Below are positions 13,114-24,480 of a DNA stretch of 64,000 bases, piece after piece (position 1 is the first letter of the stretch; every line of letters begins with the position of its first letter). Location: contig OY979717.1 of assembly GCA_963855995.1 (NCBI GenBank), positions 36,351,497-36,415,496 of the forward strand. Reading direction: 5' to 3'. A model generated the notes under the pieces. It saw only the letters and a list, made by a program, of their open reading frames with translations. It was not told where the DNA came from and did not search any database. A program made the translations under genes and the position numbers. The DNA is from Muricea muricata (Eukaryota > Cnidaria > Anthozoa > Malacalcyonacea > Plexauridae).

Positions 13114-13440
13114 AATGCTTCCCATTTGTTAAAAGATACAGTTGTGACGTGTATTCTTTTTGTGATTATTCTGTGCCTGTGCCTGAAAGATGGATGTGTT
13201 TTCCAACGACATGAAACTAATCCGGACAACTTTGTTATTAATTCTGAGATCGCTGCTTTACCAGAGAGACTGTCTTGGCTTTGGACAGCTGCGCGAGATG
13301 TTAATTTACTTAAGTTCAACTATCTGCTGAACTACGTATATACTCTTCCATTGTTGATTCTATCTATGATGTTAACTTGTCGTGTACGTGATATATCGTT
13401 GTATCGTGACTGCTCCTGTCATATGGCATAAACTGTAGTG
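13114..13440 (+). pseudogene. 5' leader of a CR1-type LINE ORF2 (fragment)
   Basis: A hydrophobic N-terminal stretch is followed by a segment of the type F-x-I-x2-E-...-LS-x-LWT, which also occurs in the LINE leader at 62912-63295. The two are similar in layout, though clearly diverged. The frame ends at 13431 without reaching an endonuclease domain, and the sequence to the right leads into the Ngaro insertion. It is therefore a 3'-cut remnant of the element that also supplied the zinc knuckle at 12822. Confidence 0.5.
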
Positions 13441-13700
13441 TACTTTTAGCCAAAATTAATTGGGTGGATATCTTGCATGGTTCTTCAAATCTCGTTTATA
13501 CCCTTATCCATTTAGGATCTTCAGATATGTGTGTTTATAAATACACATTATGTGTATATATGTTCTAGTACCAGCGTCAATGTCAATGTCTTATGTAATT
13601 GATACACGGCCTGATTGATTTTATCGTTCCTGATATGCTGAAGTTTGACCATCGAGGGTTTAATGATATGTTTGGGATATTCGATAAAGCTAGTACATTT

Positions 13701-13967
13701 AAAGGAGTTATTTGTGTCAACGAATAATAAATTTATTGCCTCCTCTTTAAGTGTGTTTGTTGGATGGGTAGCACGTGACACATATTACAGGGGCATGCGG
13801 TTGTGGATATCATGCTAACTTTACGGGGAGGTTTTGCTACAATTTAGGAATTTTACTTGCGTCATGTCCACGTGCAAACTCAGCGCTTTGTATAAATAAG
13901 GCAGTGTAAAGTTTTCCAGGTCATTCGAAGTCTAGTCAGCCAGGTGTCAACTCGTTACTCTTCAAAT
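13701..13967 (+). repeat. Ngaro split direct repeat A1
   Basis: This 267-bp left repeat starts AAAGGAGTTATTTG and ends at CTTCAAAT. Compared with A2 it has G instead of C in the CATGCTAAC segment and C instead of A in the GAAGTCTAG segment. A TATAAATAAGG sequence near 13891 may be the core promoter. Confidence 0.88.
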
Positions 13968-14028
13968 TGCAAGACGTCTAGCAGGTATTGTGTGTTTTTT
14001 GTCTTGTTGCGGTGTATCTGGGCGAAAT

Positions 14029-14619
14029 ATGTCAGATTTCATTCCCAAAGTTTTGATTTTTGGTCATTCGTTTGTTCGCCGTTTACATGACGATTTAGTT
14101 AAGGGTTTCGATTCGCGCGCTAAACAAAATTTTAACTTGGCTGGATCTGGCGTCTATGTTTGTTTAAAAGGCACAGGCGGTCGCACAGTAGAAAAAGTGA
14201 GAAAATATGATATTTCAGCTATTGCTAGTATTCAACCAGACATCATAATTTTAGAATTGGGCACAAACGATTTGTGTCATCTTCCTCCCGAGGTTGTAGG
14301 CTCTCGTATCGAGGAGCTTGCACGCTTTTTTCGCGACGAACTTCAAGTAAAAGTTGTTGTGGTTTGCCAGGTTATTGATCGGAAAATAGCGCATTCCACA
14401 GCGCCGGATACAGCATTTAAGGCCAAGGCTGCTATTCTACGGCAGTATTTGTGCGTTGTGCTTGAAAATGAAGTTGGCATATTTCTCTGGGAACACCGTG
14501 ACTTTGGTAGTGATGTAAATTTGCTGTCCTTGGATGGAGTACATTGTAACTCACAAGGACAGTACCGTTTATACCGAAGCTATCGCGGGGCGATCTTGAA
14601 AGCCCTGAACAAACTATAA
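14029..14619 (+). CDS. SGNH/GDSL-like hydrolase ORF of the Ngaro element
   Basis: The protein of about 196 residues has the blocks of SGNH hydrolases: block I as FGHSFVRRL near the N-terminus (histidine in place of the usual Asp of GDS), block III as LELGTNDLCH, and block V as LDGVHCN with the catalytic Asp and His. Ngaro elements and some CR1-type LINEs are known to carry such a domain. Its role, possibly membrane or lipid handling during replication, is unproven. The methionine at 14029 is preferred over the upstream one at 13990 because it directly precedes the conserved strand. The ORF is intact and lies directly after A1, ahead of gag. It has its own ATG and is separated from gag by 1 kb. 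Confidence 0.8.
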   Translation: MSDFIPKVLIFGHSFVRRLHDDLVKGFDSRAKQNFNLAGSGVYVCLKGTGGRTVEKVRKYDISAIASIQPDIIILELGTNDLCHLPPEVVGSRIEELARFFRDELQVKVVVVCQVIDRKIAHSTAPDTAFKAKAAILRQYLCVVLENEVGIFLWEHRDFGSDVNLLSLDGVHCNSQGQYRLYRSYRGAILKALNKL

Positions 14620-15667
14620 GTACGATAGCTTGGTTTTTGTTGTTTGTCATTAATTTGTATTTATGGCTTTGGCCTCATTTTGTAAAGGATATGTAGCTAT
14701 TAATAAAGTCGTGATCGACCGTTTTGTTTTTCTACAGTTCCAAAATGCATGAGGGAGCGATCTCGAAGGCTCTGCCACTTGTTAGTTGTTGATCATACAG
14801 GTCCTTGGCTTTTTAGGTCCTTGGTACCTGCTTTTACGCTTGTGCAGATGCCCATCTGAGAGTATTTAACAAATATATCGTTTTAACGTTAAGCTGCCTA
14901 TTTTAGTTGTGGCGTGTTGGCTGTCTCGCCATGAGTTCAGACATTACTCTATATACCTAATGCCTTGAAGAGGGCTTTAATATATTATATGTGCTAGTTT
15001 GATAAATATAGACTGTCTTTGCTACACATTTATATCTCATTATATGCCTTGATAAGGGCTTTGTATGTTATATTATGTGCTGGTTTGATGCACCTACATT
15101 AATTTTGCTTAAACCCTAATGGTTATATGGGTTGCTTATTTGATAATTATTATGTGCTGGTTTGATGCACATTCACTGTTTTGCTTCAACCATAACAGTT
15201 AAAAGGGTTGTTAATTTGATGATTATGGGCCTTATAAGCACACGTTTGTTTTTTATTGGTGGTGTGTACTGTTTTTGTATCTTTATATGATGTGTCTGTG
15301 TTAAAATGTGACTGTAATGTTAATGTCGTGCTTATTATTAGGTTGTGTTTGTTTATATCTCTGTCAATTATGGTGATAGCTGGCGTGTTGCTTGCCCACT
15401 GATTTGTGTTCGGCTACCTTTGTTGTATGCCATGATTAGTAATCAATTGTGCCGTTCTTGATCCTTAAACGTTTCTTGTTGCGTTTCAATGTTTGCATGC
15501 CCACAGTCAAAAACTGTTATGTTTGTCTATTGTTTAGTCCACATACTTGACATACATTTCATTGCATGCTGACTTTCCACCAGGCTTTGCTTCCTTTCAT
15601 ATGCTAGTTCTGGCTTTGGCTATTTGTGCCTGTTTTGGTTTTTTGTTTTCTGTTCTTTTATAGAAAC
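14620..15667 (+). other. Noncoding spacer inside the Ngaro element
   Basis: This T-rich spacer of about 1 kb separates the hydrolase ORF from gag. It contains a three-fold degenerate repeat around GTGCTGGTTTGATGCAC (about 14990, 15080 and 15155) and repeated CTTGA-AGGGCTTT segments. No ORF was supported. It may be a leader or promoter for the gag-pol unit. Confidence 0.5.
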
Positions 15668-16756
15668 ATGCCTTCTACAAGACCAAGTACACGAGTTCAA
15701 CGTCGGGCTCAACCTTTTGTCTCGCGCCGTCACACTCGAAACCATAATGAGGCTCCTGTTCCCCCAGTGACTACCTCGCAGGAAAGCTCGACTACTTCTG
15801 GGGCAGTTGAAAGTACCATCAGCTCAACCCTATCAACAGCAGAAGTGACAAGCATTGCAACAGCAGTGGCACAGTCTGTCTTGGCATCTTTACAGTCAGC
15901 CTTATTGCCTACGCCCATACAGAATGCTCGGGAGGTTCCGTTAGTATCTTTACCAGGTCCTTCTGAGGCTGATGCCCAAGTGCAGGGGCCAGTGGCATCA
16001 GCTTTGGAGGGCCTGTCAGGTGAGAGTGTTAATTTGGAGGTAGCGCGTCCACAAGCTTTAGGCTTGTCCCACTTTAATTCTATCACCATGCCCATTGATG
16101 CTCAGGTTAGCCCCAAGATTAAGGCAAAGATTTGGGCCCATGAATTTGTTGAGTTTGGGCTCCTTATTAATCCAAGAGTGAGTGATACACGTTACCAACT
16201 GTCAATTAACCAGAATGACAATTCAGTGCCAACTCTTTCCCTAGAGCCCTCCTCTCGGATAAAGCCTATCAACACTATTGACTTGTGGACGTCCGCCTTC
16301 CAGATTTTTGTTGGGGTTTATACAAGCAAATTCCCACAGGAAGCCCCCTCTCTTATGAAATATGGGGAGGTTGTCCGTGATCTGGCTGCACGAGGTGGAA
16401 ATTGGCGGTTTTATGATACACAATTCCGTTCTTTACGTCAATCTAATGTGCCTGGGATGCCTTGGGGCACAACCCATTGGGAGCTGTGGATTCGTGCGCA
16501 AAACATGAAGCCGAACACACAAGCTCGTCCTAATTCCTCACCGGCTTCCACTGTGCAGCTTGGTCCATTTGTCCCCCTAGGTTACTGCCGGAGGTATCAT
16601 AAAGGTTTTAAGTGTGCGGGTTGTAACTATAAGCACCAGTGTTTCAAATGTGGCGCTACACATTGTGCCAAGTCCTGTAATTTTCGTCCCTCAAGGCCAT
16701 CAACCCCTAGTTCAAAACCACTTCCACCACGAGCTTCCAACCCCAGTAATCATTAA
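15668..16756 (+). CDS. Gag-like protein of the Ngaro element
   Basis: The start at 15668 (MPSTRPSTRV) is preferred over 15626 because the residues between them are only hydrophobic. The N-terminus is basic and then Ser/Thr/Pro-rich, followed by a globular core. The C-terminus has a Cys/His cluster: C-x3-H-x4-C-x2-C-x3-H-x2-C-x2-C, then a further HC and C, which matches DIRS/Ngaro gag tails more than retroviral CCHC knuckles. Such proteins bind element RNA and assemble particles. The frame overlaps the RT frame (different phase), so pol is reached by frameshift or internal initiation. Confidence 0.75.
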   Translation: MPSTRPSTRVQRRAQPFVSRRHTRNHNEAPVPPVTTSQESSTTSGAVESTISSTLSTAEVTSIATAVAQSVLASLQSALLPTPIQNAREVPLVSLPGPSEADAQVQGPVASALEGLSGESVNLEVARPQALGLSHFNSITMPIDAQVSPKIKAKIWAHEFVEFGLLINPRVSDTRYQLSINQNDNSVPTLSLEPSSRIKPINTIDLWTSAFQIFVGVYTSKFPQEAPSLMKYGEVVRDLAARGGNWRFYDTQFRSLRQSNVPGMPWGTTHWELWIRAQNMKPNTQARPNSSPASTVQLGPFVPLGYCRRYHKGFKCAGCNYKHQCFKCGATHCAKSCNFRPSRPSTPSSKPLPPRASNPSNH

Positions 16757-17393
16757 GCGTTTGCTACCTTTGTTACATGGATATGATGCTCATGTTGCCC
16801 TGATGTTGTCTAATGGTTTTTCACAAGGTTTCCCACTTTATTTCAATGGGGTTCCCTTGTCTTTTTGTTCAAAAAATTTGCTCTCAGCACTTCAGCACCC
16901 GAACATAGTCAGTGCTAAACTTATCCAGGAGGTTAAGGCTGGTAGGATTGCCGGCCCATTTGATACACCTCCATTTAAAAATTTTTGTGTTTCTCCTTTG
17001 GGTGTTGTTCCTAAAAAGATTCCGGGCGAATTTCGACTTATTCATCATTTGTCGTTTCCCAGGGGTGCGTCAGTAAATGATGGCATTTCCTCTGAGCATA
17101 GTACAGTTTCATATTGTCGTGTTGATGATGCTATTGCATTAATCAAATCGTTAGGTCGGGGTTGTTTTCTTGCCAAAACTGACATCAAAAGTGCGTTTCG
17201 CATTATTCCAATCCGTCCACAGGATTATCCTCTTTTAGGAATGACTTGGCAAGGAAAATATTATTATGATCGTGCTATGCCCATGGGATGTGCTTCTTCC
17301 TGTCGCACATTTGAAATGTTCAGTTCTGCCTTAGAGTGGGTTGCTAAGAAACATTTGCATATTGAGCATCGGAATTACATTCCGAGATTTTAA
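16614..17393 (+). pseudogene. Reverse transcriptase of the Ngaro element, C-terminally deleted
   Basis: Recognisable RT blocks start around 16770. They include CVSPLGVVPKK, the DIRS-type RLIHHLSFPRG-SVND segment, and block A with KTDIKSAFR (catalytic Asp), then YYYDRAMPMGCASSCRTF. The domain stops after a few more residues, before the YxDD-type active site, and the frame ends at 17393. The downstream frame picks up in the middle of a tyrosine recombinase, so a deletion near 17360 removed the rest of RT, all RNase H and the recombinase N-terminus. Confidence 0.8.
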
Positions 17394-17751
17394 ACATTCT
17401 TACAACAAGGGCGATGTTTCTCTTGCGTTATCACGTCGTTCTGACATATGCCCAGTGCAGATATTGCTCGATTATTTATCCCTACGAGGCTTTTCAAGCG
17501 GCCCATTGTTCATGACGCCTAATGGCACGGCAGTTTCACGTCATTCCTTTACCCAAATTTTGTCCTTAGTTTTTCAACGTTGTGGCCTTGATACGTCCAA
17601 ATACAAAGGCCACAGCTTTCGTATTGGCGCTGCAACGTTCGCGGCTGAAAATGGGTTTTCTGACGTCCAGATACGAGCTATGGGCCGCTGGAAATCGGAT
17701 GCTTTTCGAAAATACATTCGGGTACAAAGTTTACGCTCTAGTTCCTTTTAA
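17370..17751 (+). pseudogene. Tyrosine recombinase C-terminal domain of the Ngaro element
   Basis: The segment has the C-terminal catalytic motifs of a tyrosine recombinase: GHSFRIGAAT (the H-x2-R box), a GRWKSDAF block, and Tyr within FRKYIRVQS as the likely nucleophile. The first catalytic Arg (box I) is missing because of the deletion joining this piece to the RT. Recombinases of this type insert circular DNA of DIRS-like elements without target duplication. Confidence 0.8.
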
Positions 17752-18172
17752 TCTTTTCGAATCGTTGATGGCTGCATAACCATGCGCAGCAAGGCGAGCG
17801 GCTTCGTTTTAAATTGTACGGTAATTTTAATGTCTAGCTGTAATTACATCGTATAATTCGTTGGTCGTCGTGTAGCCAATGCAGGGGCTAGGCTCGCGAC
17901 GAGCAGCATAACTGATGATCTAGCGATCTAAAACTGTTAAGTATAGCATGTATTATCACACTGTCTGCCGATGCAGGGGCTAGGTTGCCAGTTGATAACA
18001 AAGTTAGTAGCTAAAAAGTCTCCCATTGCCTTAGTAATACGTCAAATTCCTGTCTTTAGGACAATGCGGTGCCGTAAGCCTTGCTTTAAGCTAAAGTGTT
18101 TCATATTTATATTCCGACGGCAATTTCTCGTCCGATGAGGGTGGGGGTGCCTCCTCTTCAGGGAGGCTTGTG

Positions 18173-18409
18173 GCGTTTTTAGCACCCCACCTTTTCTGTG
18201 CTAAATTCGAATGATTGTTAAATCTAACTAATTTGTTACTTTTTATTTGAAAATAAATCGGCATGTGCTTTTGCACATAGCCAATATTTCTCCAGAGGTG
18301 TCTCTATGTTCTATGATTTGCATTTAATGTTCGCACAGAAAACAGAGCTCATCGGAGCCAGAAATTGTTATTGGAAATAGAATTAGTATTTGAAAGAGGA
18401 GGCGATAAA
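18173..18409 (+). repeat. Ngaro split direct repeat B1
   Basis: This 237-bp repeat begins GCGTTTTTAGCACCCC and ends GAGGCGATAAA. It overlaps the first bases of A2 (AAA). The sequence just upstream contains short CTCC/GGAG-rich complementary segments. Confidence 0.88.
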
Positions 18410-18673
18410 GGAGTTATTTGTGTCAACGAATAATAAATTTATTGCCTCCTCTTTAAGTGTGTTTGTTGGATGGGTAGCACGTGACACATATTACAGGGGC
18501 ATGCGGTTGTGGATATCATCCTAACTTTACGGGGAGGTTTTGCTACAATTTAGGAATTTTACTTGCGTCATGTCCACGTGCAAACTCAGCGCTTTGTATA
18601 AATAAGGCAGTGTAAAGTTTTCCAGGTCATTCGAAGTATAGTCAGCCAGGTGTCAACTCGTTACTCTTCAAAT
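18407..18673 (+). repeat. Ngaro split direct repeat A2
   Basis: This is the second copy of the 267-bp A repeat, joined directly to B1. The B1-A2 junction is the arrangement expected for an Ngaro element that replicates through a circular intermediate. Confidence 0.88.
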
Positions 18674-18742
18674 CCCTCCCTCCCGCCTCCTCTTTTGATG
18701 TTTGTCTCGTGCTACTAAACTATTTGCTACTTAGTTTAACTA

Positions 18743-18979
18743 GCGTTTTTAGCACCCCACCTTTTCTGTGCTAAATTCGAATGATTGTTAAATCTAACTA
18801 ATTTGTTACTTTTTATTTGAAAATAAATCGGCATGTGCTTTTGCACATAGCCAATATTTCTCCAGAGGTGTCTCTATGTTCTATGATTTGCATTTAATGT
18901 TCGCACAGAAAACAGAGCTCATCGGAGCCAGAAATTGTTATTGGAAATAGAATTAGTATTTGAAAGAGGAGGCGATAAA
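18743..18979 (+). repeat. Ngaro split direct repeat B2
   Basis: This is the second copy of the 237-bp B repeat, separated from A2 by about 70 bp. It marks the right end of the element. Confidence 0.88.
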
Positions 18980-19721
18980 TAGCTTTTTAGATAGTTTAAT
19001 AAATTTACTTCGCAGCCAATGGCTGAATTAGGTAAAATTTACAAAAAAGTTCAAGGTTTCAGGCACTATATAAATTTTATCCTAATTTGTTACAAATATA
19101 TATGTTGGAGGTATACATAGTTTACTATATGTGTATACAACTTGTTAAGGAAATCAAATCTCATATTTTTAAAAATCACAACTAACAGTAATAAATACTA
19201 TTAACTATTAACTATTAATACTACTACTACTACTAATAGTCATTACTAACATTCAATTTACATCTTCGATGCCATAGTGAACACAAAAGAATTTGCAGTA
19301 CGATTAGTCTCAAACTGACTGAGGTAAGTCAAATATTAATGTTCATTTCTAAGAGCGTAGTATGAATTATGTTTCTTTGGGAGCAAGTCAGCAAGTTCGT
19401 ATTTTGCATTGTCTATCATTTTGTCCAATAAGTTTTTACAAAAAAGATTGTGATGTTCTTCTGTGCGTTTCATGTCCAAAACGTCTCCTGCTGCAAAGGT
19501 AGTCCACATGTGGATTAATAATTCTAATCGCTTTTTTTAGGCGTACTAAATCGTTCATTAATATTGCGGAAGGCGTGATAGAAGGCTGGTGTAGCATAAT
19601 CCATGACTGATCGCACGCAGGATGTATAAAATCTAGTACTTGAACCAAGTAGTATAGCTTCTTTCTGCGTTTTTTAATTACCTCTTTTATGTGGGCATTC
19701 CGTGTTAGATTTAACAAATAT

Positions 19722-20590
19722 AAAACATTTTCCGTGTTGATATACAGTTATATCAACACGAGTGGAATTGGGGAAACGAGAAATTGTATGGAAACACGAC
19801 GAAATTGCAAAGCGTTTTCATGCAATTTCGAATTTTCCTGACTTCCACGAGTGTTGATATAACTGCACTCTAAATTTCAAAGTGTTCAGGGAACACCAAA
19901 TAGGTCTAAATTTACACAATTTCGGAAAAAAATTATGATTGTTTTGAATTGCTATAATAACAAAAACTGTTCTCAATTTTGAGCTCAACAAAATAACGAT
20001 AAGTAGTTTTATGCGGTAGTAGCTGAAGCTGTTTAAATTGATGAACTGACTAATAAATATATTTTAATAAAATATAACTGCACTTGGAAGTTATTCTGGT
20101 AGCACTTGTTGTCTATACAATAAAACGGTTATTCTACTCACTCTCGTCGTCAGTGGCGGATCTAGCGTAAGTCAAAAGAAATTACTACAGCTCATTCTAG
20201 GATATATTTACATTTTAAAATACCTTTAAAGCAACTTCATTGGTTAGATTTTATTCTTTTGAAATTCATAACCTATGACATTGTTATAAAGTTATTTTGA
20301 ATTTAAAATTGAGCTTCTATAATTTATTTTGACTTACCCTGGATCCGCCACTGCTCGTCGTATATGAGTGATAGCCGACTCTCCTCATATACGACTCGAG
20401 TTCGTAGAATAACTGTTAAGCACTAATACGGAAAAAAATGTTTGATATTTGTTTTATAATATAGCAATGTCAAAAGCCCGAAGGATACGAAAAACTCCGT
20501 GTTTTCAAGTGGCGGGAAATTTTCCTTGTTTACATTGAGTTATGTAAACACGGCTCTTAACCAATCAGCGTTCAGGATTCACAAATGCTA
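19722..20590. mobile_element. Nested nonautonomous insertion with internal palindromes
   Basis: The LINE frame is interrupted here between its TKLLGVTISN-like and AHIKEVIKK-like segments. The insert shows an inverted pair at 19745-19870 (GTTATATCAACACGAG and its near complement) and another hairpin around 20125-20418 (GTTATTCTAC and its complement). The outer ends were not resolved precisely. A hAT MITE sits inside the second hairpin. Confidence 0.45.
20151..20353. mobile_element. hAT-type MITE with 8-bp target duplication
   Basis: This 203-bp unit begins CAGTGGCGGATC and ends with its near-perfect inverse GGATCCGCCACTG. The inverted ends continue for about 27 bp into a GTAAGTCAAAA segment. 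It is flanked by identical 8-bp copies of CTCGTCGT (20143-20150 and 20354-20361). A CAGTGGCG-type terminus and 8-bp duplication fit the hAT superfamily. It has no coding capacity. Confidence 0.85.
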
Positions 20591-22309
20591 TATTATAGTA
20601 TTACTTATTGTCACTCCCAGTAATTTAGTACTATCAACAATTTCAATTTCTTTACAATTGACTGTCATTTGGTCCAAGACAACTGGTTCTTGTCGTGACT
20701 AAACGAAATTTTCAGTCCCTTACACTTATCTGGATCTAATTGTATTCGATTTCCTTCTCAACACTGCATAACATGATCTGCTATATTCTGGGCTGTACTA
20801 ACGCTGCCTTTCGTAAATATTTCGGATGCTGTGGTATCATCCACAAATTTGATGATATCTGATATCTTGGTCTTGGATCATTAAAATAAGTAATCATAGT
20901 CCCATTCTTGTACCTAGAGGTACTCCAGATGGAGCTAGACCCCACTCGGAATAGCAGGCTTTTGCCACTTTGACTCTCTGAGTTCCTTGAGAAAGGAAAT
21001 CTATTATCCATTTAACTATGCTTCGGGATACGTCAAATTACCCACTCTATTAAAGATGTTGTCCCGTTACCATCAACATTGGCACGCCAGTGATGTAACA
21101 TGATGATTAACGCCAAGGTAGTTGATGAATTTGGTATCGCTGCATGTTGACTGAGATCGACTACGTTTAAAATTGCAGGTTTTTACATAATCCTCGACAA
21201 TAAACTCCTCTGCTAATTTAGAAGCACAGGAGATTAGGGAAATTGGTCTTAAATACTTTTCTAATGTGTTCGCTGGTTTTTTCTTTGGTAATGGCGAGTC
21301 CTTTGCTTTCTTCCAGGTGGTGGGCAATATCTGCTGGTTAACATGCATTAAGAATTTTCATAATAGAGAATGCCATAATACATGAACATTCTTTACAAAT
21401 CCAATTCGGTATGTTGTCTGGCCCAAGACGCCTCGTTAGAATTTAATTTTGCCAAAGCTTTTGTACACGTTCTTCGTGACCACCTTCCTAACGGAAGGTG
21501 ATCAAGGGGTTCTAATAGCTTGTATTCATCCAAAGGTGCCAGAAAAGCGGCATTAACGATGTTAGTTTCTTCCTGAGGATTAAGGTTCCTAAACCCCTCA
21601 ATATTGATCTGATCTGATAAATTTACGTACATCTGAAGACTTCAGGCTACCTAGCTGCTTAACCCCTCCACCACTTTCTCGAGGCTTCTCTTTGAGCTCT
21701 TTAATCTGAGATTCGTAATACTTCGCCCTACAAACTTTTCGATCCCTATTGACACGGTTCCGGTGGTATTTGAATTGACGTGAATACACGCCATGCATTT
21801 GAAAAGCTTTTTGTCTACTGAGGATAAGAGATTTAAGTTTCTGGTTCAACCATGGAGCGTCAGTTGGATGGATGCGAATTTGTTTCTCTGGCATAATAAT
21901 GTCTAGCCCAGAATGAACTATTTCATGAAACACTAAAGACCAATCGATTTTGGTTAAGTATCTTCCTATTTCCAATTTACGATTTTCCGCAGATTTCGCA
22001 CTGTTATCAATTTTTTGGTATTAGCGTTCGGTAATACATTCATCTCTCTAGCTATTAGTGTGTTATGGTCAGACAGCCCAAGTCCTGGATAGCCCTAAAG
22101 TGGATTGTAACACTTGTGCATATTAGTAAAAATTAAATCTAATGTAACATCGTTTCGGGTAGGTATCTTAACTCTTTGCTTGAGCCTAAAGTGGTTAAGC
22201 AATCGGGTAACGTTGGGACGATTAAAATCGCCAGTCACAATGATTCCACAGTTTGGATATTTTGATTCTGCTAGAGTAAGTGTATGAAAAAAATGATACA
22301 GCAATAACG

Positions 22310-24480
22310 CTCCACCTGCACCAGCTGGATTTTATATTACCTATGTAATTATATACATGTTAGCCAACAAGGAAAGCGGGTAGGCCTTAAAGAAATCCAT
22401 AAACACTCATGGTCATCAGAACAACTTCAATCATCCAAACGTTCATATTTTTTCTTTAATGTAGGCGCATACCCCTCCATGGATTTGTGATGATCTATCC
22501 CTACGCAGTGTTTGGTACTGCGAGAATTTATCCATGAATAAGACAGCTAATATACTGGAAATGGATGAATAATTCGGGTAGTCCCTGCTTTAGTGATGAA
22601 TGCTCTAATCGCTAATGAAGTACGTGTTTGATGTGACTATCGTTTCTTAGACTACGATAGATTGTACATACAACCTGGAACTCAGAGCCTTTTGTTATCA
22701 AGTTGCGCGAGAGAAGGCCCTATAAAATGTGGCACGTCACTCCACAAATTGTGGCGACGGGAAGGAGCGAAGTTTTTACAAATGTGGAATTAAGATAGGA
22801 CTGTCTGCTAATTTTGTTTTTCTTGGAATTATAAAATTTAATTTAAAAAGAGTTTAAAGTTTCCTAATTTTGTGTAAACCGTGACAGGACCAAGAAATTG
22901 GATAAGGCAGATAGCAACCAAAAAGGAATTTTAATACACACGAAAAAAGCAAAACTACCGACAGTTTTGCAAACATTTTGGAAGTGAAACTGCGTGACAG
23001 CACGGTAGGAAATCCAGCGTTGATTTATGCTATGGTAGGCTTGCATTGGAGCTTTAATAAACATTTGGGGCAGCGAGACAGACGTACGTATCAAGTATGT
23101 TGACATTAATGACATGGATCGTAAAAACAACCTTCCGGGTCATGGATAGGCACCGTTTTGCAATTGCTGTTGTGAAATTCCAACGCTATTCGACATGTTT
23201 CTTTTCAAGACAACAGCTAGCCCACAGCAACTAAGATATCCCCATACGATTACAAGGTTAAAATTGTAACAGTACTGTATATATGTAACGCAGACATATA
23301 ATAAATTATATAGATATTAATTTTGTTTTAACTACAAGGATGCTTTGAACTCGCATATGCTTTCTCTTAATATGTTTCTTAGACTACTTATTACAGGTTT
23401 TTTAAACAATGTTTTGGCATGACAATAGACTTGTGTATTATTGCAGTAGGCTCTTTGAGAACACTTGTAGCCAGCCATGATACAGTGATCAATCTGATAA
23501 ATGTTCCATTGCGTTGTTTTTTAAGATCCCACTGTTTTCTTTGCCAATCAAACACTCGTTATTTTCACATTGTTTTAAATAGAGCATCTATTTTTTTGTA
23601 TACTAGCTATTTGCTTCAAAATATTCCATATTTCAATTAAAGATGATCACTCCAGTCACTCCATTTGGCAATGTTAGTAAAGGCTTTGTTTACTGCTATT
23701 TTGAACTGGAATATTTTGTTAAATAAGTGTCCGGAGAGAGGAAATCCCATAATATCAGAACCAATTCCCATTCTGTATTGTTTTGCTCCATAAATCCTAC
23801 TTCCCACCCAACATTCAAAACAAATCCCGGCTCCCACTTTACCCCTTCATGGGGTGTTGCCGTGTGTTGGCAAACAACTTATTGTATATAGCTGAATCAC
23901 TGAAATCTGTACGTTGTTCACAAATATGATTTATTCTATTTTTCTATAAAAAAATTGTGCATATGCTGCTTGTCCCATATTTCAAACTTGACCTGATGTG
24001 CACATGTCCATTTCAAATTAACTCTATGAGTTGTAACACTCTATTCCAGAGGGTAATTTTGACTAATAGATGAAACCTCATTTTTAAAATCTTGGCAATA
24101 CAACCATTTTTCACTTCACAGGTAATGTATATTTGTTTAGGTGGATTTAACAGCTAGTGTCACCATTGAAACAGGCAGCAAGAAAACCAGGTTTAACATA
24201 CCATTTAGTCATTGCACATGCAGTGACCTAGCCAGATTGATAATATTTGCCAGTTTGCTTTCTGCATTATTAATTTCTTTTGAAGCTATTTTCTATATCT
24301 CTGAAAATCTGTGAGCCCAATATGAATATCCCCAGTTATCCCCATATTAGTTTTATCTTTTAAAATGGTCTATAAACATGTTTTAACAATTTCATTGTGA
24401 ATCCCATGTTGTACTATGCAATTAACCAGTGAAGTCATATACAATGTTTGTATACAAATACAGCCAACAAATAATGAATA
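22310..24480. other. Noncoding stretch, nothing recognised
   Basis: AT-rich sequence with no protein domain, long repeat or RNA gene recognised on either strand. The short frames present lack conserved motifs. It lies within the long intron between two LINE remnants. Confidence 0.5.

Larger units (their letters stand above)
13701..18979 (+). mobile_element. Ngaro-type tyrosine-recombinase retrotransposon (split direct repeats A1...B1-A2-B2)
   Basis: The ends show the split-direct-repeat architecture of Ngaro elements. A1 (13701-13967) recurs as A2 (18407-18673), both 267 bp with about two differences seen. B1 (18173-18409) recurs as B2 (18743-18979), both 237 bp and apparently identical. Between A1 and B1 lie an SGNH-hydrolase ORF, a gag with a zinc-knuckle-like tail, a reverse transcriptase and a tyrosine recombinase C-terminus, all on the plus strand. 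The near identity of the repeats suggests a recent insertion. An internal deletion near 17360 removed the RT active site, RNase H and the front of the recombinase, so this copy is not autonomous. It sits in the intron of the LRP-like gene. Confidence 0.88.
19336..22304 (-). pseudogene. CR1/L2-type LINE remnant, 5'-truncated and degenerate
   Basis: Minus-strand fragments line up in LINE order. They comprise the end of an AP endonuclease (GDFNRP ... PTR ... LDLIFTN, 22304-22095, then a GLGLSDHN segment), an endonuclease-RT linker (21975-21600), RT blocks (LRPISLISCASKLAEEF near 21250 and an FVDDTT active-site segment near 20850), and the C-terminal region with AHIKEVIKKRRKKLYYL and RAIRIINP-like blocks (19720-19340), ending in TAA at 19336-19338. 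The frame shifts several times and has internal stops. A nested insertion of about 0.87 kb (19722-20590) splits the RT C-terminus. The 5' end is lost beyond 22304. It lies in the long intron of the LRP-like gene. Confidence 0.75.

Noticed and set aside
23637..23837. Possible exon on the minus strand
   Set aside because: The frame is short, without splice signals or domain similarity.
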